From Bacteroidales bacterium (GTDB taxonomy: Bacteria; Bacteroidota; Bacteroidia; Bacteroidales; P3): a stretch of DNA of 43,317 bases. Each line of letters opens with the position of its first letter. Position 1 is the first letter of the stretch. Of this stretch, positions 35,988 through 43,317 are shown piece after piece. Both the position numbers and the translations under genes were made by a program. The DNA lies in NCBI GenBank assembly GCA_016296345.1, contig JAEDJL010000013.1:1-43317 (forward strand), given 5' to 3'. The notes under the pieces are model-generated. The model did no database searches and was not told the DNA's origin. It saw nothing but the letters and a program-made list of their open reading frames with translations.

Positions 35988-37475
35988 TTATTTTTCGATT
36001 TTGATACACATCCAATTCCAAGTATCTTTTTTCTTGTTGTAAGTCCAAGCTGCAACAGCATTGACTTCTTCCTTGTTTTGGAGAGCATACTTTTTCACCT
36101 TGTCCGGACCCACATAGCAGTTACCTCCTTCGGCTCTGATGAAAGCAAAATCCTTTCCCTCCGTTCTCAGCACTTTTCCCTCTATCTTTTTGACGTATGG
36201 CAAAGGCTTCAAAGACGCAATATCGACCCTTTCGGCAGCAAGTATTTTTATTCCTTTGCCACCATTTTCCACCCACTTAACACAGAGCAAATCACCTTGC
36301 TTTGGAACAAATCCCACTTCTTTGAATTTCACTGCTGTTGTTTTCTCTTTTGCATAGACGATAAATGCTCTCTTTGTATTACAATCTACATTTGTAACCA
36401 CGGCGATGCTTTCGTTTGCACCTCTGTTTAATATACTGTCAGTCGGCAGGCGATAATCAATCGGGTCAGAACTGTCAGCTTCATAGTCTCTATACCATGA
36501 AGACGTAACATAACTGATAATTTCAGCATTCAATTTCCAGCCTTCTGCCTTTCTGCTCTCTATTACTTTGGAGATTTGAAACTTGGCACGAGCAAAATCA
36601 TTCTTGGTAAGATAATAGCTCATAAGCTCCAATCGCACCTTGCAGAGAAACTTTTCTTCCGTCTTGCAGTGAGACGCTCTCAAAAGGCAAGCCAACCACA
36701 TACCCTCGTTTCCTGAATATATTTCACTAATAAACTGCCACACCCAAAACTCCGAACGCCTTGCTCTGATAAAATAAATCAAACCATCAAGCATTTGCTC
36801 TGTATCGGCACTAAGGGCAAGCATAAGTTTGGCACAATAATATCCCGGATACATCATGTCTTTATGCTCCTGAGCCAAGCGTTCCAATCGCGGCACAAAG
36901 TCCCTTATCTTCTGCTTGTCGTTCAACTTCAATAAAGCCTTGGAATAAGCAATCGCCACACTCTCGGCAGTGGAAATCACCTCTCTTCCCCTATCTGTCT
37001 TATATTTCTGATAATCTTCGGGCAGAAGATTATCAAGCTGCCACCACTCGACAAACGCAACCAAATTGTCCCAACCCTTCTTCTTACAACACTCCTTGAG
37101 AAAATACGAGTATTCTTTTGATGGTGCAAAGGTATAATGCCCTGCAATGGCAAAAACTTTGTCCATTATATCGAAGCGGTCGTCAGAGCAACATTTGACT
37201 ATTTCGCTCAACAACCTCAACAAACTATTTGAGACTATTTCGTCACTTTCAGTCTTTATAAACGACAAGTTATCTATTTCGTCCAATCGAGATAGTGCAT
37301 TCTGAAGATTATTGCCGGCAATGTCTGCTCTTGCAGAATAGTACAACACCCAGAACATCGCTCTCTGCGACCAGATATTCTCCGGATTAAGGGTCATATC
37401 TTGACAAGCCGCAGCATAGGCTTCTGAAAGTCTTCCCTCCTTACACATTGAAGTGATTTCTGTTATCTTTGCCAT
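35988..37475 (-). CDS. Helical-repeat protein with two C-terminal OB/cold-shock-like domains
   Basis: A 495-aa protein. Residues 1-340 are helical repeats of TPR character (LSEAYAAACQDMTLNPENIWSQRAMFW and later pairs). From about 355 two small beta domains follow: AVVTNVDCNTKRAFIVYAKE, then EGKVLRTEGKDFAFIRAEGG, the latter like a cold-shock/OB fold that binds single-stranded nucleic acid. The helicase stop and this start overlap by one base (TAATG), and the nuclease begins 28 bp downstream. The context suggests a nucleic-acid-binding adaptor between the helicase and the CRISPR effector, or part of a separate helicase-based defence module. No enzymatic motif is visible. Confidence 0.78.
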   Translation of the reverse strand: MAKITEITSMCKEGRLSEAYAAACQDMTLNPENIWSQRAMFWVLYYSARADIAGNNLQNALSRLDEIDNLSFIKTESDEIVSNSLLRLLSEIVKCCSDDRFDIMDKVFAIAGHYTFAPSKEYSYFLKECCKKKGWDNLVAFVEWWQLDNLLPEDYQKYKTDRGREVISTAESVAIAYSKALLKLNDKQKIRDFVPRLERLAQEHKDMMYPGYYCAKLMLALSADTEQMLDGLIYFIRARRSEFWVWQFISEIYSGNEGMWLACLLRASHCKTEEKFLCKVRLELMSYYLTKNDFARAKFQISKVIESRKAEGWKLNAEIISYVTSSWYRDYEADSSDPIDYRLPTDSILNRGANESIAVVTNVDCNTKRAFIVYAKEKTTAVKFKEVGFVPKQGDLLCVKWVENGGKGIKILAAERVDIASLKPLPYVKKIEGKVLRTEGKDFAFIRAEGGNCYVGPDKVKKYALQNKEEVNAVAAWTYNKKKDTWNWMCIKIEK

Positions 37476-39487
37476 TACTCAAACCGCCTTTTTATTTCTT
37501 CAATCAGCAAACTCAACTCTTGGTCGTTTGCTCCTATTAACGACATCGGCTTTGCGTATGTTACAAAACCCGACTTGTCAATATAAACTTTCAAATAGGA
37601 CTTTGTATTGCTTGTGGCAAAATAAAATACACAACTATAGTCTTCGGGGTGTTCTGCCACATTGGTCAATCTTACTCCCGTTGCCTTGCACGCAGCAGCC
37701 ACCAAGTCATAAATATTGCCATAAACCTCTTGGGAAGATATGTATTCAAACTCTGACGATATTGCACTCTCGTCATCTATCAACTTGCACACATCGGCAC
37801 TATACTTTGATGCCTTGGCTGCAACAGCCTTGCCAAACACTCCGCCCTTTTTGTATCTCACATCATATCGCTCCACACCATCGGGAGTTTGAACCATATA
37901 GCTCTCCATATATTGACTGCTCTTCACGCTTACAAGACTGTAAGCAGTACCTTTCATGTTGTCAATCACACAGCAACACTTTGCGTGCAGAAAGTCCGGA
38001 GCAAACTCATCATGAAACGCAGACTTCTTTTCGCTTCTTATCACCCTGCACTCTTCACTTATCTTTGAACACAAACCAATGCTGTCTATTCTAAACTTTG
38101 AAAAAGGTGTGATACTCTCATAATTTACAAAATAGAGATGCTTGGTTGCACGAGTAATCGCAGTGTATGTCCACTTCAAACAATCATCACTCAATCCGGT
38201 GCGAGAACTAAAATCAACAAACACATTTCCCCATTCTCCACCTTGGCACTTGTGTCCTGTAACGGCATAACCAAACTTGGCTCTCAGACAGTTATAGAAT
38301 TCATCATCTCTCAACTTGTCTGCAAATTCCTGAGATCGAGGGTCTAACTGCGGGTGTCTTATACGAAAATCTATAAACAGAGCATTATACTCTTCTATTG
38401 TCAAAGAAGCGTTTGAATTAAACAGCAAGTCCAAATATAACCAACACCACTCGTCTTGATTGGTTATCTTGATACGGATAAAGTTCAATGGGAAGTACTC
38501 TTTCTCTGCAACACCGCCCTTATCTACCATGATAGGAATATTCCGAGAGACTATACTGCCGACCTCTGCCACTTCGACAAAGTCGCCGTTCATCTTTTCC
38601 AACTTATAGTTGTTCTGCACAACCACCAGCACCTCTCCCACATTCAGAGAAAATATAGCGTCTCCAAAAAGCTTCTGCCTTATATCAACATTATACCCTC
38701 TCACCTGTTCGTTGGTAAAGGCAATCAACACACAGTTGTTTCTTCCCGAGGCTTGTCGCTCTGCAACATATCTTTCGACAAGAGTACCGTCGGCTAATTG
38801 TTCTACCTCGCCGGGTTTGATTGTCATAGCGAAGCTATTGCGTTGGCAGCTGTTCAACACCCTTCTCACACTCATCGCATTTTGAAGTATGGCACTCATG
38901 CCTCCCTGCCTGACCACCTCGGTCAATTCTGCCTCGCACACATCTAAACTCTTTGCCCAAAAGTACTCTGCATTCAGAGCCTCCGACCTATCTTCACCCA
39001 CAGGTGGCAGCTGTGCAGGGTCTCCGACGAAGATAATCTTTCCTCCAAAAGGCAAACGGGCAAAAGTAAGCAGGTCGTTCATCAAGTTGTCTGTACCAAA
39101 CCGGAAAAGCTCATGTTCGACAACATGAGAGACCACCATCGATGCCTCATCTACTATGACAACTCCGCTTGAGGGAGATTGTTTGAGTGCGAAATGATAT
39201 TTATAATCATCACACTTTCCTTCATAGCTGATACGATAATCGGAATAAATCAATTTGTGAATGGTGGTGGCAGGAAGACCCACCTTGCTTTGCAACACAC
39301 GAGCTGCCCTCCCTGTGGGAGCAGCCAACCAAAACTCTTTCTTTGAGGCAATCATGCCACAAATGTTCCTGATGATAGTCGTCTTTCCCGTACCTGCATA
39401 TCCTCTGAGAATAAATACAGGACAATCACTCGACAAGAACGACTCCACATCTGCCAAAACTTGTTCTTGTTGTTCTGTTAGTTTCAT
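37475..39487 (-). CDS. RecD-like superfamily 1 DNA helicase with C-terminal extension
   Basis: A 670-aa helicase of the RecD/Pif1-like SF1B group. Walker A is GYAGTGKT (29-36), motif Ia AAPTGRAARVLQ, Walker B DEAS (113-116), motif III GDPAQLPPVG (155-164), and a UvrD_C_2-type end with YAVTGHKCQGGEWGNVFVDF (407-426) and YTAITRATKHLYFV. Residues 460-670 form an extension I do not recognise. It is the first gene of the operon with the Cas12a2-like nuclease and is transcribed divergently from the CRISPR array. RecD-like helicases unwind DNA 5' to 3'. How this would serve an RNA-guided nuclease is unknown. Confidence 0.9.
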   Translation of the reverse strand: MKLTEQQEQVLADVESFLSSDCPVFILRGYAGTGKTTIIRNICGMIASKKEFWLAAPTGRAARVLQSKVGLPATTIHKLIYSDYRISYEGKCDDYKYHFALKQSPSSGVVIVDEASMVVSHVVEHELFRFGTDNLMNDLLTFARLPFGGKIIFVGDPAQLPPVGEDRSEALNAEYFWAKSLDVCEAELTEVVRQGGMSAILQNAMSVRRVLNSCQRNSFAMTIKPGEVEQLADGTLVERYVAERQASGRNNCVLIAFTNEQVRGYNVDIRQKLFGDAIFSLNVGEVLVVVQNNYKLEKMNGDFVEVAEVGSIVSRNIPIMVDKGGVAEKEYFPLNFIRIKITNQDEWCWLYLDLLFNSNASLTIEEYNALFIDFRIRHPQLDPRSQEFADKLRDDEFYNCLRAKFGYAVTGHKCQGGEWGNVFVDFSSRTGLSDDCLKWTYTAITRATKHLYFVNYESITPFSKFRIDSIGLCSKISEECRVIRSEKKSAFHDEFAPDFLHAKCCCVIDNMKGTAYSLVSVKSSQYMESYMVQTPDGVERYDVRYKKGGVFGKAVAAKASKYSADVCKLIDDESAISSEFEYISSQEVYGNIYDLVAAACKATGVRLTNVAEHPEDYSCVFYFATSNTKSYLKVYIDKSGFVTYAKPMSLIGANDQELSLLIEEIKRRFE

Positions 39488-39566
39488 ACTTATTTCTTAT
39501 CTGATGCAAAAACTATTACCATGCTCATTCGAGGTTAGTGATTATACATTCAGACATTTGATTTTG

Positions 39567-39599
39567 CAAAGGTACAAAAATAATTCAAATAAAATCAAA
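39567..39599 (-). promoter_or_regulatory. Promoter of the helicase-cas12a2-like operon
   Basis: On the minus strand, TTTG (39596-39599), 21 bp, TACCTTTG (39567-39574), leaving a leader of about 75 nt before the helicase ATG at 39487. It is a full match to the Bacteroidota consensus and the only good promoter I see for the four genes. Confidence 0.8.
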
Positions 39600-39763
39600 T
39601 CGGCGAAAAAATTATCTCGAAAATTGCAACATTCCTCTCTTACAAGTCAAAAAAAATACTTATCGCTAACAAAATACAATTCAATATCTTAGGCTGACAA
39701 AATCAACAATTTGGCAATACGAGAAAAATCGAAAAAAATCAAAACGCCGTCTTATTCAAAAAT

Positions 39764-39916
39764 ATTTACTATCTTCGCACCGGCTTTTGTCGAGATATTG
39801 AAACAACAGGATTAAAAAAATGAGCTTTCCAAGTTGTTCCGACAAGTAACACTGATGATTTTTATGCAGAGTAAAGCATTACGATAGTTTGTTTCAGTGA
39901 TACTTATAAATATCGG
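39764..39916 (+). promoter_or_regulatory. CRISPR leader with candidate promoter
   Basis: This A/T-rich stretch directly precedes the first repeat. TATCTTCG near 39769-39776 resembles the TAnnTTTG -7 box on the plus strand, which would start transcription about 130 nt before repeat 1. The leader includes CCAAGTTGTTCC at 39829-39840, a 12-mer that recurs in the direct repeats at 40985-41016. A single palindromic-family core, AAAACGCCGTC, lies just before at 39741. Confidence 0.5.
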
Positions 39917-40741
39917 ATGTAAGACCACTTGAATTTCTACTCATGTAGATCGAGATGTCTCTGTTGAATTTAGATCCACAGGATGTAAGACCACTTGAAT
40001 TTCTACTCATGTAGATCTCTTTTTGGTTTTTATAGACTTCGGTTAATGATGTAAGACTACTTGAATTTCTACTCATGTAGATCCCGAAAAAATCCATCCA
40101 GTTACGCCACAAGGATGTAAGACCACTTGAATTTCTACTCATGTAGATCGTTACTTCTTCTAAGATTGTTATTTCGGTAGATGTAAGACCACTTGAATTT
40201 CTACTCATGTAGATCTCTCTGTATGTTTTTGATTGTTTATTATTTAATGTGAGACCACTTGAATTTCTACTCATGTAGATCCAGCCATAAACACCTCGCT
40301 TGATGCACCTGATGTAAGACCGCTTGAATTTCTACTCATGTAGATCTGTAACCAATTTTAACCTTGATATGCCTCAAATGTAAGACCACTTGAATTTCTA
40401 CTCATGTAGATCTACTTAGTACTTTATAGTACAAATTAAAAGAATGTAAGACCACTTGAATTTCTACTCATGTAGATCGCCATTTAAGTCTTAATTACAA
40501 TAGTCGTAAATGTAAGACCACTTGAATTTCTACTCATGTAGATCTAGTCTTTATAGAATAGTTCTGAATCATTTAATGTAAGACCACTTGAATTTCTACT
40601 CATGTAGATCGTAAATTGTTATAATCCTCAAATGTCCTCAAATGTAAGACCACTTGAATTTCTACTCATGTAGATCTCATCATTGGAGCTTAGCAATAAG
40701 TTAGCGAATGTAAGACCACTTGAATTTCTACTCATGTAGAA
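39917..40741 (+). CRISPR. CRISPR array, 13 repeats and 12 spacers, Cas12a-type crRNA handle
   Basis: Thirteen 34-bp repeats start at 39917, 39983, 40049, 40115, 40181, 40247, 40312, 40378, 40444, 40510, 40576, 40642 and 40708. Spacers are 32 bp, except one of 31. Every repeat contains AATTTCTACTCATGTAGAT, the handle of Cas12a-type crRNAs (stem TCTAC/GTAGA, loop TCAT), which fixes transcription on the plus strand. Substitutions occur only in the 5' part (repeats 3, 6 and 7) and at the last base of repeat 13, so the processed handles of repeats 1-12 are identical. The base after each of the first 12 repeats is always C and the base before every repeat is always a purine, so the true repeat may be 36 bp. 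No tracrRNA is expected for this type. Spacer sources cannot be told from the window. Confidence 0.98.
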
Positions 40742-41022
40742 ATATAAAAGCACCGATAGAGGTGTTATGTTTTCGGCTGAAAGTCCAAAAGAAATCGGCT
40801 CGGGGCAAAGCGTAAGTGTAGCCCCAAGTTGATTATATCATATAATTTTCACTTCTTTTGTCGCTGTTTTTGTGGTCGATTTGGCAAATATTCGACCGAC
40901 AAAGGTCATTGATTGAGGTTTCTCAAGGGTAATTTTCAGATTTTTATTGCGGCACTTTGTCGCAATAATTTGCAAAAACTTATTGCAAGTTGTTCCAAGT
41001 TGTTCCAAGTTGTTTCACCCTC
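40742..41022. other. Non-coding stretch between the array and the HU-like gene
   Basis: No convincing gene. Visible structure: GGGGC (40802-40806) with GCCCC (40821-40825), a weak hairpin that might end array transcription; the palindrome ATTATATCATATAAT at 40832-40846; GGTCGA/TCGACC at 40874-40879 and 40892-40897; and three tandem copies of CAAGTTGTTC at 40986-41015. Confidence 0.5.
40986..41015. repeat. Three tandem 10-bp repeats upstream of the HU-like gene
   Basis: CAAGTTGTTC, CAAGTTGTTC, CAAGTTGTTT in direct tandem, ending 8 bp before the -33 element of the HU-like gene promoter. The phase of about one helical turn suggests a binding site for a regulator or for HU itself. Confidence 0.75.
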
Positions 41023-41054
41023 TTGGAAGTTATATATTTTGTGCTGTATCTTTG
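41023..41054 (+). promoter_or_regulatory. Promoter of the HU-like gene
   Basis: TTGG (41023-41026), 20 bp, TATCTTTG (41047-41054), about 87 bp before the ATG at 41141. Confidence 0.7.
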
Positions 41055-41140
41055 CAAGCGAAAACCAAGAAACGTTGCAACAATCAGAAGTTTTCAAATG
41101 AAGTAACAACAGTATTAAACACAAAAAAAAGATTTAAACT

Positions 41141-41548
41141 ATGGCAATTGAATATGTAAGAATCAAAAGAATGGTCTCCGTAGGCAGCAACCCCGGAGAG
41201 AAATTTCAAGCTCGCATCAAGCGTTCGCACATGATAGACGAGAAAGACCTTTGCGAAGAGATAACTCAAAGCACCACCCTTGCAAGAGGTGAAGTCCGAT
41301 TGGTTATCGAACAGTTGCAATACCACATCGTAAAGCACGCAAAGAACGGCGAGAGTGTAAAACTGAAAGAATTGGGCATCTTCTACCCTGCCATTTCGGC
41401 AAAGGCTGTCAATACGATAGATGAAGTAACGCCCGAAACAATCACTCGCAAGTTTCTCAAATATCGACAGAATGTAACAACTCGCAAAGAAATGAACGAT
41501 ACACCCGTCAAGCTCGCAAATATGCAAATTGCAGGTTTGCAAAGCTGA
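41141..41548 (+). CDS. HU-family DNA-binding protein with C-terminal tail
   Basis: A 135-aa member of the HU/IHF superfamily, of the longer Bacteroidota form. The N-terminal part (EYVRIKRMVSVGSNPGEKFQARIKRSHMIDEKDLCEEITQSTTLARGEVRLVIEQLQYHI) and the beta-arm region GESVKLKELGIFYPAISAKA match histone-like proteins. The tail contains conserved NVTTRKEMND-like sequence. It probably binds and bends DNA in the nucleoid. It has its own promoter and a strong terminator, so it is monocistronic and not part of the CRISPR operon, though it is the nearest gene to the array's distal end. Confidence 0.88.
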   Translation: MAIEYVRIKRMVSVGSNPGEKFQARIKRSHMIDEKDLCEEITQSTTLARGEVRLVIEQLQYHIVKHAKNGESVKLKELGIFYPAISAKAVNTIDEVTPETITRKFLKYRQNVTTRKEMNDTPVKLANMQIAGLQS

Positions 41549-41579
41549 TACTCTTCAATCAACATCAATTAACCTCAAT

Positions 41580-41621
41580 AACGAGCGGTCTGACAAACGA
41601 ACAGACCGCTCGTTCTTTTTT
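41580..41621 (+). terminator. Terminator after the HU-like gene
   Basis: AACGAGCGGTCTG (41580-41592) pairs with CAGACCGCTCGTT (41602-41614), followed by CTTTTTT. Confidence 0.9.
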
Positions 41622-41652
41622 GCAATATTCTTGTTACAATTCCCAAATATGT

Positions 41653-42708
41653 CTATCCTATCAAACTTTCGCTATTTCCGTCATAAAGAACAGCATTTTT
41701 TGAGACACAATCTCTGCTCGTATTTGCATAACAATAAACACAAAAATGTCGGCAAGTATTATACATTCCTATATCTTTACTAACCATACAGCCACAAGCA
41801 AGTCTCTGACCTTTATCTTTCATGGCTGCAGCTATTTTTTCCTTTCGTGGAGCAGATTGTCCGAAAAGATCTCTTTCCGGCAAATAGCCTGTGTTGAGGT
41901 AATAAACGAAATCCTCGTCATCTGCAAACGCCATCTTCATCAACTCTCCGTCAATGCAGCGATTATGCTCTATTCCGTAAGAAGCATAATCTACATCTTC
42001 GCCACAAGTAGCCATTGTTACCTCCCAACCTTCAGCTTTCCATGCTTCACGAATTTTGACCAATCCTTCAACTATTTCAAGTCTTTGAGCATTTGTCATT
42101 TCGGCAGAAGCAACAGTTTCGGTCGAAAAACAAGACGTTTCCTTAACCATATTCCTCTGTACTTTCCGATAGGCATTGACATCAACAAAGCTAAAAACGA
42201 GCTTTTCACAAGCACCCTTCAACATCTTGCCCACATTCCAAATTCTTTCAAGCAAGATTGCAGGAGTTAATTTTTCGGTAACAATAAGAGGGTCAAATCT
42301 CCATATCACACGTTGTTTGCCAATCATGCGAGATAGTTCTCTGAACGTCTCAATCCTCTCTTCCACAGACGGCACGTTTGGTTCAAAGCCTTCTTTGACA
42401 TAGTCATTCAATGTTACTTGAAAATAGTAATGAATTCCCATCTCATCTAACTTATGCAAATATGGAAGTATTGGTTTGGGATTTTTTGTCCAAAACACAA
42501 TAGCCTTACACCTGCGGAACGATACATATACAGGTTTTTGATTAAATGGATTATACCAAACACAATAACCTCTTTCCAAACGATTAAAAAACCATTTTGC
42601 ATAAAATGCAGGTATATCGGTCGAGCGACTTGCCGAAATAACAACAGGTGTCAAAGCCTCAACCACGTCTCCGTTGTCCGTAGTTATTTTAACTCTATCC
42701 CATGCCAT
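41653..42708 (-). CDS. DUF1848 family protein (putative Fe-S/radical-type enzyme)
   Basis: A 351-aa member of the DUF1848 family. Typical segments are VISASRSTDIPAFYAKWF at the start, CKAIVFWTKNPKPILPYL, YYFQVTLNDY and VIWRFDPLIV. At the C-terminus ACGCMVSKDIGMYNTCRHFCVYCYANTS has a closely spaced cysteine set (CxC and CxxxCxxC) that probably binds an iron-sulfur cluster. The fold has been likened to spore photoproduct lyase and radical SAM TIM barrels. The substrate is unknown. It starts 9 bp after a small ORF on the same strand. Confidence 0.88.
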   Translation of the reverse strand: MAWDRVKITTDNGDVVEALTPVVISASRSTDIPAFYAKWFFNRLERGYCVWYNPFNQKPVYVSFRRCKAIVFWTKNPKPILPYLHKLDEMGIHYYFQVTLNDYVKEGFEPNVPSVEERIETFRELSRMIGKQRVIWRFDPLIVTEKLTPAILLERIWNVGKMLKGACEKLVFSFVDVNAYRKVQRNMVKETSCFSTETVASAEMTNAQRLEIVEGLVKIREAWKAEGWEVTMATCGEDVDYASYGIEHNRCIDGELMKMAFADDEDFVYYLNTGYLPERDLFGQSAPRKEKIAAAMKDKGQRLACGCMVSKDIGMYNTCRHFCVYCYANTSRDCVSKNAVLYDGNSESLIG

Positions 42709-42717
42709 ATTTATCTG

Positions 42718-42885
42718 CTATTTGAGAATTATCATCATTCTGTGATTAGTTTTGTAGTGTTCTCTATCACAGCATTCATATCTTCTCTTCCATTTTAAGA
42801 GCAAAGAACTACGACTGCAGAACACGCCAGCAACAATCGCTCTCGCATCTTCCATTGTATATTCAGAAATCAATAGATTATGCAT
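42718..42885 (-). CDS. Small ORF (55 aa) upstream of the DUF1848 gene
   Basis: This reading frame begins with ATG at 42885 (MHNLLISEYTMEDARAIVAG) and ends with TAG at 42718-42720, 9 bp before the DUF1848 start. It lies directly downstream of a TACCTTTG -7 box at 42914-42921, so it would be the first gene of that transcript. The product is basic with three cysteines and no recognised domain. It could be a real small protein, a leader peptide, or a remnant. Confidence 0.45.
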   Translation of the reverse strand: MHNLLISEYTMEDARAIVAGVFCSRSSLLLKWKRRYECCDREHYKTNHRMMIILK

Positions 42886-43317
42886 AGATGTTCATTATTC
42901 TCTTTTCAAATTGCAAAGGTATAAAACTTTCATCGTAAACCTCACTTTGCAAGCAGTTTTTCAGCATCATTCCGACATTTGCAGAAAACTAATTGTCAAA
43001 ATCTCACTGTTGAAAATATCAAAGTAGTTTTTGGAATGGTTGAGAGATTATTTACCCTTAAGCAATGAAGACTTTGTCATCATCTATTCGGAGAAAGGTT
43101 GTTATAGTTTTATACTTTACAACATCAATTAGGTTTCCGCAAGCAAATTATTTAACATTTGACCTCATTTTAAGCCGAAATGCCGGCGATTTTTTGAGGT
43201 CGGTCGGTGGTCGGGTCGATTTTTTCGAGTATTTGAACGTTAAGCAATTATTTGAGTTTCAGGTGTTTGCAAAATAAGTGTTGATTTGGGTGAAATAAGT
43301 GAGGCTTTTTTTGAAAA
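42886..43317. other. Right-end stretch without a convincing gene
   Basis: It holds the -7 box TACCTTTG (minus strand, 42914-42921) for the DUF1848 unit. A 70-codon open frame at 43065-43277 on the plus strand lacks family resemblance or a promoter. A G/T-rich direct-repeat-like segment near 43199-43220 (repeated GGTCGG and GGTCG) is also present. I see nothing else. Confidence 0.5.

Noticed and set aside
39894..40274. 126-aa open frame on the minus strand with repeated MSRNSSGLTS units
   Set aside because: It is the antisense reading of the CRISPR repeats. The 66-bp repeat-spacer period is a multiple of three and keeps the frame open by chance.
40742..40900. Possible tracrRNA or additional degenerate repeat after the array
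   Set aside because: No stretch complementary to the repeat is visible, and Cas12a-type handles do not need a tracrRNA.
43065..43277. 70-aa open frame at the right end
   Set aside because: No recognised domain, no promoter and odd composition. More likely non-coding.

Overview
The window looks like a chromosomal segment of an anaerobic Bacteroidales-type bacterium (phylum Bacteroidota). Three things point there. Most transcription units are preceded by the Bacteroidota sigma-ABfr promoter pattern (TTTG, 19-21 bp, TAnnTTTG), with few Shine-Dalgarno sites. Several families are typical of the phylum: DUF2723 membrane protein with TPR tail, NamZ/DUF1343, Rho with a long charged insert, HU-like protein with long tail. 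The metabolism is anaerobic: HndABCD-type [FeFe]-hydrogenase, fused NfnAB-like transhydrogenase, arginine deiminase, threonine catabolism. No species can be named from the sequence alone.

Layout. 75-1486 is an IS256-family element whose transposase is split by one in-frame stop. 1617-6126 (minus) is a four-gene NAD(P)-linked [FeFe]-hydrogenase operon. 6425-12157 (plus) holds a hypothetical gene, a WbqC-like gene, tRNA-Ser (minus), a deoxyhypusine-synthase-like gene, kbl and tdh (threonine to glycine plus acetyl-CoA) and an EamA transporter. 12352-16033 (minus) is rho, a small gene and glyS. 16241-23346 (plus) holds namZ-like, ffh, folD, queE, a small membrane protein and the NfnAB fusion. 23535-29979 (minus) holds the DUF2723 protein, arginine deiminase and a double ABC ATPase. 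tRNA-Gln is at 30189.

The notable part is 30335-40741. A minus-strand operon of four abutting genes encodes a RecD-like helicase, a protein with a helical-repeat region and two OB/cold-shock-like domains, a 1186-aa Cas12a-related nuclease, and a DUF3800-TPR protein. Its promoter diverges from a 13-repeat CRISPR array on the plus strand whose repeats end in the canonical Cas12a crRNA handle. The nuclease has RuvC residues D743, E1057 and D1165. It lacks a Cas12a-size Nuc domain and carries a four-cysteine zinc ribbon there instead, so it resembles the RNA-triggered Cas12a2/Cas12a3 branch rather than Cas12a. No cas1, cas2 or cas4 is present. The three partner genes are not standard type V components, and I regard this operon as the candidate new system.

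A second unusual layer is a dispersed palindromic repeat family with core AAAACGGCGTTTT, found in at least five clusters. Between genes it forms terminator-like hairpins. In two genes (queE and the namZ-like gene) it lies in frame inside the coding sequence, in the manner of protein-coding palindromic elements.

The right end holds an HU-like DNA-binding protein gene, a DUF1848 gene with a small ORF just upstream, and about 430 bp without a convincing gene.
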